Assembly: GCA_937995745.1 (NCBI GenBank)
Contig: CALKIU010000114.1
Location: 1-16,812, forward strand
Direction: 5' to 3'
Length of the DNA stretch: 16,812 nt
DNA from: an uncultured Bacillaceae bacterium
GTDB taxonomy: Bacteria; Bacillota; Bacilli; Bacillales; Cytobacillaceae
The notes under the pieces are model-generated. The model was given only the letters and a program-made list of their open reading frames with translations. It did not search any database and was not told the origin of the DNA. The position numbers and the translations under genes are program-made. Below, piece by piece: positions 1 to 7,844 of this stretch (position 1 is the first letter of the stretch; every line of letters starts with the position of its first letter).

Positions 1-33
1 AAAGCGTTATGAATTCTTGCGTCAATTATCTTA

Positions 34-108
34 GTTGAACCGCCGTATACGAGACACGTACGTACGGTGGCGTGAGAGGACGGGAGTTAATCACTCCCCC
101 TACTCGAT
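34..108 (+). ncRNA. 3' end of a group II intron (domains V and VI), probably group IIC
   Basis: Domain V can be folded directly. CCGTA (43-47) pairs with TACGG (63-67). TACG (48-51) pairs with CGTA (57-60) around a small loop. A two-base bulge, CG, sits at 61-62. The base carries a CGC triad (41-43) whose G42 faces T68 as the conserved G-U wobble. A CGC rather than AGC triad is typical of group IIC introns. Domain VI is the short hairpin GGGAGT/ACTCCC (82-87 with 93-98), and the intron appears to end in CTCGAT at 108. The body of the intron, and any reverse transcriptase gene, lies upstream of the window. The first 33 bases may hold the last codons of that protein, but the reading frame cannot be settled. 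Confidence 0.85.
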
Positions 109-179
109 CAACAGCAAATTTTAATACAGATGAATTGAAGGCAGTATTGGCGGCATTAAACGAAAAGAACATGTTTTGA
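109..179 (+). CDS. C-terminal tail of an intron-interrupted gene (3' exon, partial)
   Basis: Directly after the intron end an open frame reads TANFNTDELKAVLAALNEKN and two more residues before TGA at 177-179. The first codon is split by the intron boundary. The composition (an amphipathic helix, no in-frame stop) and a terminator overlapping the stop codon suggest a real coding end. The gene body would lie upstream of the intron, outside the window. The tail is too short to identify the product. Confidence 0.5.
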
Positions 180-192
180 ACGTGTTCTTTTT
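163..192 (+). terminator. Rho-independent terminator overlapping the stop of the interrupted gene
   Basis: The arm AAAAGAACATGTT pairs with AACGTGTTCTTTT around a three-base loop with a single G-U pair, and the right arm runs into a T-tract. The stop codon TGA lies in the loop. Confidence 0.8.
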
Positions 193-1283
193 TCTATGCT
201 GAAAAAGTCGGCCACGTTCAATTGCCGCTTTCCGATCTGCATTTTTTTTAACTTGTCCGGCTGGTTCATGGATTCATGGGGATACTAATTTGGAATGACA
301 TAAGCAAACACTTTTTGTTTCGATGCGCAATCCTTTTTTGTTGAAAGTCGCGTCGCTTGATGTGTGTCTTTGCTGATGAAACGTAATATGAGGTTAACCC
401 ATTTTTTCAAAGCGTTTTCTCCACCAAGATGAAATGCTGGATGGATACATGAATTGTCCATCTGGCTTTGGATAGATCCCCAGGTTTAATTTTTTTGTTA
501 AGCCCGTTCTTCGGGCTTTGCCGGCATTTTTTCACTTTTCGTACTTAAAGGCGCAGCTAAAGAGGTCTGTTCATATTTGCCTTTCAATGCAAAGCAGTCT
601 TATTCCCAGTATATAAAAAAAATTCTAAAAAAGGATCATTATTAATAATAGAGTGGGCATACTTTACAAAGACAACGAATTTCCTCCCTCTTATCCTCGC
701 CTTTTTATACAGGTAAATATAATTTTTGAAAGTACTTAACTTAAACGCAAAAACAGGGGCTGTCCAAAGCGTTTTCATCTGATTTTTTGGACAGCTCCTT
801 TTTCATTTTGACGAAGACAAAACCAATCGGCGGCCTTTTGGAGGCAAAGGGGATTTTATTTCGGCACATGCTATGTGGGGATGATTTTCAGACAGCCGTG
901 TCTCACAAACATCGTACTTCATTATCATTTTTCATCGGGGAACCTTGCAGCGTTTTCATTAAAAGGACTGCCCCGCTAAAGCGGTTAGTGTGTTGCTGTA
1001 TCAAACCAATTACACTTGGATTCAACAGGGGATAATCACAGGAACAAACCCAAAAAAGCATTAGGGCAGGGACGGAAATTCATACAAAAAACGATGAAGC
1101 TGCTTCTTTCGGCAAAAATGGTTTGCGGCAACAACAGATATCAAAGAATTTTGCAGCGGGGACCGGCAATAGCCTCAAATGATATAAATGTATTTGTAGT
1201 ATTTTCTTGTAAAGTGATATATATTTTGGTTAAAATTATTTAAAGCACATGCAATTTTTTTAAATAAAGAAAATTCAAAGTAT
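193..1283. other. Long stretch with no convincing gene
   Basis: Open frames here are short, lack ribosome binding sites and give protein sequences with no recognisable family. An imperfect GC-rich hairpin (AAGCCCG/CGGGCTT, 500-518) and a strong terminator (756-803) are present. Three stretches resemble CcpA cre boxes in 12 of 14 positions (407-420, 764-777, 945-958), each around an AAAGCGTTTT-like core. The region may be old, decayed sequence beside the intron insertion. I see no RNA gene in it. Confidence 0.6.
756..803 (+). terminator. Strong stem-loop terminator without an evident upstream gene
   Basis: GGGGCTGTCCAAA (756-768) pairs with TTTGGACAGCTCC (786-798) with one G-U pair, followed by five T. 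The loop contains a GCGTTTTCA sequence. No coding region upstream on this strand explains it, so it may be a relic or terminate an unseen transcript. Confidence 0.65.
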
Positions 1284-1284
1284 A

Positions 1285-1312
1285 TATTCAAAATTTGCTT
1301 TTTTGGTATAAT
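1285..1312 (+). promoter_or_regulatory. Candidate sigma-A promoter for citrate synthase
   Basis: A perfect TATAAT lies at 1307-1312, about 90 bases before the start codon, in a very AT-rich segment. The best -35 (TATTCA, 1285-1290, 16-base spacer) is poor, so the promoter may need an activator or the call may be incomplete. Confidence 0.45.
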
Positions 1313-1330
1313 AAAGGATATGATTTTTAA

Positions 1331-1350
1331 CCAAGGTTTTAAAATTTTGG
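1331..1350. promoter_or_regulatory. 20-bp dyad in the citrate synthase leader
   Basis: CCAAGGTTTTAAAATTTTGG is an inverted repeat centred on TTTTAAAA. It is symmetric except that two positions would be G-U in RNA. It sits about 20 bases downstream of the candidate -10, where a repressor could block transcription. No regulator can be assigned. Confidence 0.3.
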
Positions 1351-1403
1351 ATTTCAGTTAAAAAATTTGCAAATAAAGCAAAAGACGGACAAGGAGGCTG
1401 CCT

Positions 1404-2768
1404 ATGCGAACCACGAAGAAGAAGATTGAAGAATATACGGAAAAATACAGCAAAATTTGCCGCGAAAACGGTTTGATTGACCGGGAATTGTATGACAAAT
1501 ACGGCGTAAAGCGCGGATTGCGGGATAAAAGCGGAAAAGGCGTGTTGACCGGCTTGACGAATATTTCCGCCATCGAGGCCAGGAAAGAAGTCAACGGTGA
1601 AATCATTCCGACTGAAGGAAATCTTTATTACCGGGGCTACAATATATTCGATTTGATCGAAGGAATTGAAAACAGAGGAAACCGAGACGGCTTTGAAGAA
1701 ATGACTTATTTGCTGCTGTTTGGCAATCTCCCCACCAAAGATGAGCTGGCCGAATTCAAAGAAGTGTTGGCCAACTTCAGAAATCTGCCGAAAAACTTTG
1801 TCAAAGACGTCATCATGAAAGCCCCGACAAAAGATATCATGAATTCAATGACCAGAAGTGTCCTTACTCTCGCTTCTTATGACAAACGCGCCTCTGATTT
1901 GTCATTAGAGAATGTGCTCAGGCAAAGCTTGATGCTTATCGCCACCTTCCCGATGCTGGCCGTTTACGGTTATCATGCTTACAACCACTATGAACTGGGG
2001 GACAGTTTTTATATCCACCGACCGGACAAAAATTTGACAGCTGCGGAAAACATTTTGAGAATGCTGCGGCCCAATAAAGAGTTTACCGAACTTGAAGCAA
2101 AAGTTTTGGATACGGCTCTTGTTCTTCATATGGAGCATGGAGGAGGGAACAACTCCACCTTTACCACAAGAGTGGTTACCTCTTCAGGTTCCGACACGTA
2201 TTCGGTGATTGCCGCCGCGCTGTCTTCATTGAAAGGGCCGAAACATGGCGGCGCCAACATTAAAGTTGTTGAAATGATGGAAAATATTAAAGCGAATATT
2301 AAAGATATCCAAGACGAGGAAGAAATCACCTGGTATTTGGAGAAAATCCTCAATAAAGAAGCGTTTGACAAAAGCGGCCTGATTTACGGATTGGGACATG
2401 CCATTTACTCTGTTTCCGACCCGAGGGCGAAAGTGCTGAAAGATTATGCCGAGAAACTTGCTTACGAAAAGAACCGGCATGATGAATTTGAACTTTACGC
2501 AAAGATTGAGAAACTGGCGCCCGAAGCCATTGCCAAGAAACGCAAGATTTACAAAGGCGTCAGCGCCAATGTGGACTTTTACAGCGGTTTTGTATACAGC
2601 ATCCTCGGGATTCCGCTTGAACTGTATACTCCGTTGTTTGCAATGGCAAGAATTTCCGGATGGAGCGCACACCGTATTGAAGAACTGATAAACGTAGACA
2701 AAATCATCAGACCTGCTTATGAAAGCATTGCTCCCAAGAGGGAATATATTGCCATGGAAGACCGCTGA
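1404..2768 (+). CDS. Citrate synthase (long, ~450-residue form)
   Basis: This enzyme condenses acetyl-CoA with oxaloacetate to citrate, the entry step of the TCA cycle, in the cytoplasm. The family's catalytic residues are visible: His281 in GPKHGGAN, His332 in GLGHAIYSVSDPR, and Asp391 in NVDFYSG. Oxaloacetate-binding HMEHGGGNN lies at 242-250. At 454 residues it is about 80 longer than the Bacillus subtilis CitZ type. The extra length is mainly a charged N-terminal extension of about 50-60 residues, a form common in anaerobic Firmicutes. The start is fixed by AAGGAGG at 1391-1397, six bases before ATG. A terminator follows, so it is a single-gene unit without aconitase or isocitrate dehydrogenase beside it. 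A 2-methylcitrate synthase activity cannot be excluded from sequence. Confidence 0.93.
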   Translation: MRTTKKKIEEYTEKYSKICRENGLIDRELYDKYGVKRGLRDKSGKGVLTGLTNISAIEARKEVNGEIIPTEGNLYYRGYNIFDLIEGIENRGNRDGFEEMTYLLLFGNLPTKDELAEFKEVLANFRNLPKNFVKDVIMKAPTKDIMNSMTRSVLTLASYDKRASDLSLENVLRQSLMLIATFPMLAVYGYHAYNHYELGDSFYIHRPDKNLTAAENILRMLRPNKEFTELEAKVLDTALVLHMEHGGGNNSTFTTRVVTSSGSDTYSVIAAALSSLKGPKHGGANIKVVEMMENIKANIKDIQDEEEITWYLEKILNKEAFDKSGLIYGLGHAIYSVSDPRAKVLKDYAEKLAYEKNRHDEFELYAKIEKLAPEAIAKKRKIYKGVSANVDFYSGFVYSILGIPLELYTPLFAMARISGWSAHRIEELINVDKIIRPAYESIAPKREYIAMEDR

Positions 2769-2788
2769 TTGTCCGGCGAGTATTTGTT

Positions 2789-2827
2789 GCCTGCCTTCCA
2801 AGTATTTGGGGAGGCGGGCGTTTTTTG
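2789..2827 (+). terminator. Intrinsic terminator after citrate synthase
   Basis: GCCTGCCTTCC (2789-2799) pairs with GGGAGGCGGGC (2809-2819) with two G-U pairs, followed by GTTTTTTG. Confidence 0.85.
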
Positions 2828-2949
2828 TTTCGCTCCGGCGCTTTAAAAACATCAAGTCCTGCCGTTTTTTCAAAACCGCCTGTTTGGCGGAAATTTTAAA
2901 GGAACGTTTTAATTTCCCGGGAACGAGATGGGGAGAAGGAGTGATTTAG

Positions 2950-4758
2950 ATGAAATACAATAATACATGGGATTTAGAGGCTATTTTTCCCGGAGGAACA
3001 AAGTCTCCGCAACTGCAGGAAAAATTGCGCGGTTTGAAAGAGGAGATTCGCGAATTTGAAGCATTGGTGACGGAATGGAATCCAGCTGAACAGGCAACCG
3101 CTCATGTTGTGAAATCTCTTTTGAACAAAAAAGAGGCCATTGAAAACGGATTGGAGCAGGCAGGCACATTCGTGCAAATGTGGCAAGACGCTTATATGGA
3201 TGATCCGCACGCCAATGTGGTCATGGGCCAGGTCATGGATTTAACCGCGGAAATGGAAAAAATGAACGTGCTCTTGGCAAAAAAATTAGTTTCTATTTCC
3301 AGTCGGGAATGGATCTCGCTTTTTGCCGACAAAGACTTGGAGGAAGTTTCTTTTGCCCTGAATGAAATTCGGACAAAGGGAAAACGACTTTTATCGGAGA
3401 AGGAAGAACGGATTATCACGGAATTAAATAAAGACGGTTTGACGGCATGGAGCCGCATTTATGACACGGTTGTTTCCATTATGACGATTCCATTTACGGA
3501 CAAGGATGGAGAGACCACGGAGTATTCCGTGGGACAGGCGATGAACCGGATGTATGCGGATCCTGATCCGGCCGTCAGGAAGCAACTTTTCGAGAATTGG
3601 GAAAAAGCCTGGTCGAAGTATGCCCCTGTTTTTGCCGACGTCTTGAACCATTTGAGCGGTTTTCGCCTCACGCTGCAAAAACTTCATCACCGGAAAGATT
3701 TTATGGAAGAGCCCCTCGAATATAACAGGATGTCAAGGGAAACCCTTGATGCGATGTGGACGGCGGTGGCACAGAATAAGCAGCCGTTCATCCATTTTTT
3801 AAATGCAAAGGCAAAGATTTTCGGAATGGAGAAGCTCGGCTGGCAGGACGTGGAGGCGCCGGTTGCTTTGGGGGACTATGAACCGCCCCGTTTTACATAT
3901 GATGAAGCATGTGACTTTATTATCGACCATTTCGCTTCGTTTGGACCGAAACTGGCCGCTTTTGCAAAGCACGCCCTGGAAAACCGCTGGGTGGAGGCGG
4001 AAGATCGTCCCAATAAGCGGCCGGGCGGTTATTGTACGGAACTTCCCGAATCCGGTGAATCGCGGATTTTTACAACCTTTACCGGTTCGTCGGCGGATAT
4101 GAGTACGATTGCCCATGAATTGGGCCATGCTTTTCACTCTTATGTCATGAAAGATTTGCCGGCATTAAACCGCAATTATGCCATGAATGTGGCTGAAACC
4201 GCCAGCACGTTTGCGGAAACAATAGTCAGCAGTGCTGCGGTGGAGCGGGCCAAAACAATGGAAGAAAAATTGTCGCTGTTAAATGCAAAGCTGGAAAATG
4301 CTGTTGCCATGTTTTTGAATATTCACGCCCGATATTTATTTGAGTCGGCTTTTTACAAGGAACGCACAAAAGGAATTGTATCCCGCGAGCGCCTGAACGA
4401 ATTAATGATCGCTGCCCAAAAAGAAGCATATTGCGACTGCCTGTCCGGTTACCATCCGCATTTTTGGTGCAGCAAGCTTCATTTCTTCATCGATGATGTG
4501 CCGTTTTACAATTTTCCATATACGTTTGGATATTTATTCAGCCTTGGCATTTATGCCGAATATTTAAAAAATCCGGACGGATTCGAGGAAAAATATATAG
4601 CCCTGCTCAGGGACACCGGTTCCATGAAGGTGGAAGATTTAGCAGCCAAGCATTTAAATGTCGATTTAACAAAACCGGCCTTTTGGGAAGCGGGAATAGA
4701 ATTAATGAAAAAAGACGCGGAAGAATTTATCCGTTTATCTAACATGTTGCAAAAATAA
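2950..4758 (+). CDS. M3-family oligoendopeptidase (PepF-like zinc metallopeptidase)
   Basis: This is a cytoplasmic zinc peptidase of family M3 that cleaves short oligopeptides. The zinc-binding motif HELGH is at residues 389-393, inside the family signature IAHELGHAFHS. The third zinc ligand is probably Glu416 in NVAETAS. The 602-residue length, helical N-terminal half and C-terminal catalytic domain fit the oligoendopeptidase F clade. There is no signal peptide or membrane segment. The start is supported by AAGGAG at 2936-2941, eight bases upstream. It is separated from citrate synthase by a terminator and has its own terminator, so it is probably transcribed alone. The exact subfamily, and so a gene symbol, is uncertain. 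Confidence 0.93.
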   Translation: MKYNNTWDLEAIFPGGTKSPQLQEKLRGLKEEIREFEALVTEWNPAEQATAHVVKSLLNKKEAIENGLEQAGTFVQMWQDAYMDDPHANVVMGQVMDLTAEMEKMNVLLAKKLVSISSREWISLFADKDLEEVSFALNEIRTKGKRLLSEKEERIITELNKDGLTAWSRIYDTVVSIMTIPFTDKDGETTEYSVGQAMNRMYADPDPAVRKQLFENWEKAWSKYAPVFADVLNHLSGFRLTLQKLHHRKDFMEEPLEYNRMSRETLDAMWTAVAQNKQPFIHFLNAKAKIFGMEKLGWQDVEAPVALGDYEPPRFTYDEACDFIIDHFASFGPKLAAFAKHALENRWVEAEDRPNKRPGGYCTELPESGESRIFTTFTGSSADMSTIAHELGHAFHSYVMKDLPALNRNYAMNVAETASTFAETIVSSAAVERAKTMEEKLSLLNAKLENAVAMFLNIHARYLFESAFYKERTKGIVSRERLNELMIAAQKEAYCDCLSGYHPHFWCSKLHFFIDDVPFYNFPYTFGYLFSLGIYAEYLKNPDGFEEKYIALLRDTGSMKVEDLAAKHLNVDLTKPAFWEAGIELMKKDAEEFIRLSNMLQK

Positions 4759-4773
4759 GAGGGCATTTCCTGT

Positions 4774-4812
4774 TGTCTGCCGCAAAACCAAATGAGCGGC
4801 AGACATTTTTTT
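4774..4812 (+). terminator. Intrinsic terminator after the M3 peptidase
   Basis: TGTCTGCCGC (4774-4783) and GCGGCAGACA (4796-4805) form a perfect ten-base-pair stem followed by seven T. Confidence 0.92.
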
Positions 4813-5229
4813 GTTGGAACGCATCCGGGCGGCTCTGCCCCGGCACCGAAAGGCTATTACGTTATAAAAAAAGCAATTTTTAAAGCCAATTGTTATAAAC
4901 TGTTGATATTTACGTTATATCGCGCGAAATAATATTATATTAAAATAGTATATAGCAGGATTTTTGCCGTCCGGTGCAGAAATATTTTATAGATATTTTT
5001 CTTGCAAATATGAAAGCGCTTTTGGCTGCAGACTCCCGGACTTTTTCTTTCAGAATGGCTGCATGATTTTGCCGCAAAGTTCACCGGGCAAATGTCATTG
5101 TTTTCCGCGAGTTTGTCGGAAAGTCTCAGGCGGGCAATACAAGTGAACCGAAAAAATATCACCATTGTCCCATTGTTTATATCCCCGGCCTGTTCTCCGA
5201 GTTTATTTTCTTAATGGAAGGAGATGGTT
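4813..5229 (+). other. 417-base leader region of the glycerate kinase operon
   Basis: No gene is seen. The segment 4860-4955 is very AT-rich and is the likely promoter zone: TTGATA at 4903-4908 could be a -35, but no -10 lies at good spacing. A cre-like box follows at 5011-5024. The ribosome binding site GGAAGGAG ends at 5223. Confidence 0.5.
5011..5024 (+). promoter_or_regulatory. Candidate CcpA (cre) site
   Basis: TGAAAGCGCTTTTG matches the cre consensus TGWAANCGNTNWCA at 12 of 14 positions and has a perfect AAAGCGCTTT palindrome at its core. It lies about 200 bases before glycerate kinase, downstream of the likely promoter zone, a position at which CcpA can block transcription. Carbon catabolite control of a glycerate-use operon would make sense but is inferred. 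Confidence 0.45.
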
Positions 5230-6369
5230 ATGAAAATAGTGGTTGCGCCGGATTCATTTAAAGAAAGCTTGACTGCCTCGGAAGCGGCCGATGCTGTTGA
5301 AGAGGGATTCAGGCAAGTGTTCCCCGAGGCCGAGATCGTGAAACTGCCCATGTCAGATGGAGGGGAAGGGCTTGTCCATTCATTGGTCAGCGCCCTTGAC
5401 GGGGAAATCGTCAAAAAGAAGGTCACCGGACCGCTCGGGGGAAAAGTGGAAAGTTTTTATGGTTTGATACATGAAGGAAAAACGGCTGTGATCGAAATGG
5501 CGGCAGCGGCCGGACTTCACCTCGTGCCCGCGGAAAAAAGAAATCCACTCAAAACAACCACATATGGGGTGGGGGAGCTCATTCTTGCTGCAATCAAAAA
5601 AGGGGCGGAGCGGATCATTCTCGGTTTGGGAGGCAGCGCCACCAATGACGGAGGGGCCGGTCTCGCTCAGGCTCTCGGGGCACGGCTTCTTGATAAAGAC
5701 GGGAATGACATTGAATTTGGGGGCGGGGGGTTATCAGCCCTTTCCGCAATACATACGGAGGGGATGCATCCCCGTTTGTCCCGGGTAAAGATCGTGGCTG
5801 CCTGTGATGTGACAAACCCTTTGCTGGGAGCGGAGGGAGCGTCGGCCGTATTCGGTCCGCAGAAGGGGGCAACTCCTGAAATGATAGAAATTCTTGAGCG
5901 CAATTTGGTTCATTTTGCCAAAATCATTGAGCGGGATTTGGGAAAGCGAGTGCATGATATTCCGGGTGCGGGCGCGGCGGGCGGACTTGGTGCCGGCTTG
6001 CTTGCTTTCCTTCCTTGCAGTCTCAGAAAGGGGATTGAAATTGTCATGGAGGCATCAGGCTTGGAAAAAGAAGTCCGGGATGCAGATTTGTTGATTACCG
6101 GGGAAGGAAAAATAGACAGCCAGACAGCGTTTGGAAAAACACCGGCGGGCGTGGCCGGAGCAGCCAAAAAATACGGGGTGCCGGTCATTGCGGTTGCCGG
6201 TTCGCTCGGCTCCGGTTATGAACGTGTTTATCAGCATGGAATTGATGCCGTATTCAGTATCGCACCGGGCATATGCACTTTGGAAGAAGCATTAAGAAAC
6301 GGGTATACCAATCTGGTTCATTTGTCAGTAAATATTGCCGCTGTGATCAAGGCTTTTCTGCGAAAATAA
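5230..6369 (+). CDS. glxK: Glycerate kinase (GarK/GlxK family)
   Basis: The enzyme phosphorylates D-glycerate with ATP, feeding it to lower glycolysis as phosphoglycerate; this family is usually glycerate 2-kinase. Family signatures run the whole length: KIVVAPDSFKESL at the N-terminus, PMSDGGEG, LGLGGSATNDGGAG, the glycine-rich GAGAAGGLGAG, and LLITGEGKIDSQTAFGKTP near the C-terminus. The 379-residue length is normal. An ATG at 5224 is in frame but directly abuts GGAAGGAG (5216-5223), leaving no spacer. The ATG at 5230 has a six-base spacer and gives the canonical MKIVVAPDSFK start, so it is preferred. It heads an operon with the PduS- and PduT-like genes, with no terminator in the gap. The choice of gene symbol within the garK/glxK family is arbitrary. 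Confidence 0.93.
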   Translation: MKIVVAPDSFKESLTASEAADAVEEGFRQVFPEAEIVKLPMSDGGEGLVHSLVSALDGEIVKKKVTGPLGGKVESFYGLIHEGKTAVIEMAAAAGLHLVPAEKRNPLKTTTYGVGELILAAIKKGAERIILGLGGSATNDGGAGLAQALGARLLDKDGNDIEFGGGGLSALSAIHTEGMHPRLSRVKIVAACDVTNPLLGAEGASAVFGPQKGATPEMIEILERNLVHFAKIIERDLGKRVHDIPGAGAAGGLGAGLLAFLPCSLRKGIEIVMEASGLEKEVRDADLLITGEGKIDSQTAFGKTPAGVAGAAKKYGVPVIAVAGSLGSGYERVYQHGIDAVFSIAPGICTLEEALRNGYTNLVHLSVNIAAVIKAFLRK

Positions 6370-6515
6370 ATGAAGTCCATTGCTTATGGAAAGGGAACAA
6401 TTGAACCGGGCCGTTATTGTTTAGATAGGTCAGGTGGATTTAGTGATTGAGGAAAAAATCCGTGTTCTTTTTATTACCGGTTCTTTTGTCCCGGTTTTAT
6501 GAAAGGGTGAAAACA

Positions 6516-7844
6516 TTGAATTTGCATGAACTGGTTAAAAATGCGGGAGTTGTTGGAGCAGGCGGTGCCGGATTTCCCACCCATGTCAAATTGAAGGCTA
6601 AAGCGGAATTCATTCTTCTCAACGGCGCGGAATGCGAACCGTTGCTCAGAGTTGACCAGCAACTGATGGAAAAGCATCCTGATGAAATCATTAAAGGATT
6701 TGCCGCTGCCGGGCAAATGACCGGTGCGAAAAAAGCGCTCATTGGCATTAAAGGAAAACATAAAAAGGTTATTTCTATTTTAAGAGAACGGATTAAGGCT
6801 CTTCAAATTGATCATTATATGGAAGTCAGAGAATTGAAAGATGTTTATCCGGCCGGAGACGAACAAGTGCTGGTATTTGAATTGACGGGACGTGTCGTTC
6901 CGGAAGCGGGCATTCCCATCGATGTCGGCTGTGTTGTCATCAACTCGGAAACGGCGCTAAATGTTTATAAAGCGTTGAATCATGAGCCGGTGACGGAAAC
7001 ATATTTGACAATCGGCGGCGACGTTCCGCGGCGCCTGACTGTGAAAGTTCCCGTCGGAACACCAGTTAAAGATGTGCTGCGATTGGCGGGTATTGAAGAT
7101 TTGGCGGATTTTGCCGTCATTGACGGCGGTCCGATGATGGGGACGGTTATAAACGGCACTGAAGGATATGTGACGAAAACGACAAAAGCATTGCTTGTTC
7201 TTAAAAAAAACCATCCGTTAATCGTGAGGAAAACGCGCACATATGAACAAGCGTTAAGAGTGAATAAAACTTGCGAACAATGCCGGATGTGCACGGATAT
7301 GTGTCCACGCTATTTGTTGGGGCATAACATCCAGCCGCATAAAATGGTCCGCATCGTTAATTTCGGATTGCACGACATTGAGCCGCAGACAACAGTCTAT
7401 TTGTGTTCGCAATGCAATTTATGCGAGTTGTTTTCTTGTCCTATCAACATTTATCCAAGAACCGCCAATATGTTTATAAAAGACAAATTAGTAGAAAAGA
7501 ATATTCGTTATCAGCGATCAAAAGATGTTTTTGAGGCGCATCATGCCCGTGAATGGCGCTTGGTTCCCACCAATCGGCTGACGGCGAGACTCGGTTTGAT
7601 GCCTTTTGATAAACCGGCTCCCCTTACGGAAGAGACAGTTCATTCGGAGATTGTATATATTGCGAGACGTCAACATATAGGCGCTCCCGCCATTCCGGTT
7701 GTATCCGCCGGTGAAAGCGTCAAAGCCGGCCAGTTGATTGGAGAAATTCCCGAAAACAGTTTGGGAGCGCCGGTTCATTCCAGCATTTCCGGAACAGTGG
7801 TATCTGTTACTGAAGATTATATTGCAATAAGGAGAGAAAAATAA
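6516..7844 (+). CDS. pduS: PduS-like iron-sulfur flavoprotein (RnfC-like; cobalamin reductase family)
   Basis: PduS proteins carry electrons within propanediol-use microcompartments and can reduce cobalamin. The N-terminal GAGGAGFPTHVKL is the glycine-rich nucleotide/flavin-binding loop shared with RnfC. An SLBB-type domain follows at about residues 155-235. Two ferredoxin-like clusters are visible: Cys253, 256, 259 and 263 (CEQCRMCTDMC) and Cys297, 300, 303 and 308 (CSQCNLCELFSC). The C-terminus, from about 375, looks like an RnfC barrel-sandwich domain. The start is taken as TTG at 6516, behind GAAAGGGTGA, because homologous proteins begin at this LHELVKNAGVVGAGGAG. An upstream TTG at 6447 would add 23 hydrophobic residues and seems spurious; GTG at 6507 is also possible. 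The stop overlaps the start of the PduT-like gene (TAATG). The substrate pathway is unknown. Confidence 0.88.
   Translation: MNLHELVKNAGVVGAGGAGFPTHVKLKAKAEFILLNGAECEPLLRVDQQLMEKHPDEIIKGFAAAGQMTGAKKALIGIKGKHKKVISILRERIKALQIDHYMEVRELKDVYPAGDEQVLVFELTGRVVPEAGIPIDVGCVVINSETALNVYKALNHEPVTETYLTIGGDVPRRLTVKVPVGTPVKDVLRLAGIEDLADFAVIDGGPMMGTVINGTEGYVTKTTKALLVLKKNHPLIVRKTRTYEQALRVNKTCEQCRMCTDMCPRYLLGHNIQPHKMVRIVNFGLHDIEPQTTVYLCSQCNLCELFSCPINIYPRTANMFIKDKLVEKNIRYQRSKDVFEAHHAREWRLVPTNRLTARLGLMPFDKPAPLTEETVHSEIVYIARRQHIGAPAIPVVSAGESVKAGQLIGEIPENSLGAPVHSSISGTVVSVTEDYIAIRREK

Noticed and set aside
787..1243. Two overlapping + strand frames of 82 and 75 codons
   Set aside because: No ribosome binding sites, overlap in different frames, and no recognisable protein sequence; the first begins inside a terminator hairpin.
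2226..2873. Minus-strand frame of 215 codons opposite citrate synthase
   Set aside because: It is the antisense of a strongly supported gene and its translation has no protein-like motif; it also spans the terminator.
5224..5229. Earlier ATG for glycerate kinase
   Set aside because: It touches the ribosome binding site with no spacer, while ATG at 5230 has normal spacing and the family's usual N-terminus.
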